DNA of 36,960 nucleotides from positions 1 to 36,960 of the forward strand of contig WYBJ01000182.1 in the NCBI GenBank assembly GCA_011525945.1. The letters are read 5' to 3'. The notes under the pieces are model-generated. The model was not told where the DNA came from, did no database searches, and was given only the letters and a program-made list of their open reading frames with translations. Positions 36,876-36,960 of the stretch are shown piece by piece. The stretch is from Burkholderiaceae bacterium. Its GTDB lineage: Bacteria; Pseudomonadota; Gammaproteobacteria; Burkholderiales; WYBJ01. Within the stretch, counting starts at the first letter, position 1, and each line of letters starts with the position of its first letter. Position numbers and translations under genes: made by a program.

Positions 36876-36960
36876 ATGTTGAGCGTCGCAAGGACCCTGT
36901 GGTTCACGTTCCTGCACCTGTTCCGGCGCCGCGAGACTATTCTCTACCCGGAACAGCAAC
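36876..36960 (+). pseudogene. Mirror copy of the nuoI 5' end, cut by the window edge
   Basis: From ATG 36876 the + strand reads [20 protein letters not shown] and on to ILYPEQQ, identical in protein to the start of nuoI on the other strand. The one base change inside it (AGA to AGG, codon 6) is silent. The copy ends with the window, so its full length is unknown. It is most likely an assembly artefact; a true duplicated nuoI reading outwards is the alternative. Confidence 0.6.

Larger units (their letters stand above)
36519..36960. repeat. Large inverted repeat at the window end
   Basis: Bases 36519-36650 recur as the reverse complement at 36829-36960, with about two substitutions in 130 bp (36586/36893, T vs C on the left-arm strand, and 36628). 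Positions pair as x and 73479-x. Closer to the centre (36650-36830) the arms still resemble each other but with more differences and indels. The left arm is the 5' end of nuoI; the right arm is a mirror copy that runs off the window. Confidence 0.9.

Noticed and set aside
36520..36882. A + strand frame and its near twin on the minus strand (36597-36959)
   Set aside because: Both are antisense readings of the nuoI start and the palindromic spacer; their similarity simply reflects the inverted repeat.

Overview
The window looks like part of a GC-rich betaproteobacterial chromosome. The indications are a Bug/TctC-type solute-binding protein, a PEP-CTERM (exosortase-sorted) protein, and a tightly packed nuo (complex I) operon. 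The last base of the window lies in what looks like an inverted or misassembled junction, so the right edge should be treated with care. No tRNA, rRNA, CRISPR array or transposase was seen.

Left part (1-3022, all + strand). A 3'-end fragment of a LeuD-like (isopropylmalate dehydratase small subunit / aconitase swivel) gene is followed 28 bp later by a complete Bug-family periplasmic binding protein. Next come a lone HlyD/RND-type periplasmic adaptor and a small DUF3467-like protein that ends at a strong GC-rich hairpin.

Centre (3433-29809, + strand). One uninterrupted 25.7-kb reading frame encodes an 8577-residue surface-type giant. It opens with a degenerate LEPR-XLL motif. Several families of beta-rich tandem repeats follow (about 400-, 108- and 220-residue periods), interrupted by arrays of an 'HGLxxGD...GGLxDGTxYFV' module. 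After these come an RTX calcium-binding block, a propeller-like repeat region, two parallel beta-helix plus KNH-like modules, an SbsA-type Ig-like domain, a cohesin-like domain, a type I dockerin and a Pro/Ala-rich tail with a conserved-looking terminal motif. Only 31 bp separate it from a 203-residue secreted protein that reads as one cohesin-like domain plus a PEP-CTERM anchor. The simplest reading is a two-gene operon in which a dockerin-bearing giant is held at the cell surface by an exosortase-processed cohesin protein. This pairing is the most interesting system in the window; binding is an inference.

Right part (29863-36603, - strand). The distal half of a nuo operon runs nuoI-J-K-L-M-N leftwards, with ATGA overlaps at I/J, L/M and M/N. 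NuoI is of the E. coli-like type. A small unknown ORF with a good Shine-Dalgarno follows nuoN. To the right of nuoI, where nuoH would be expected, the sequence instead folds back. Bases 36519-36650 recur almost perfectly as the reverse complement at 36829-36960, around a REP-like palindrome, so the start of nuoI appears twice in opposite orientations. This is most likely a palindrome-driven assembly or fold-back artefact.
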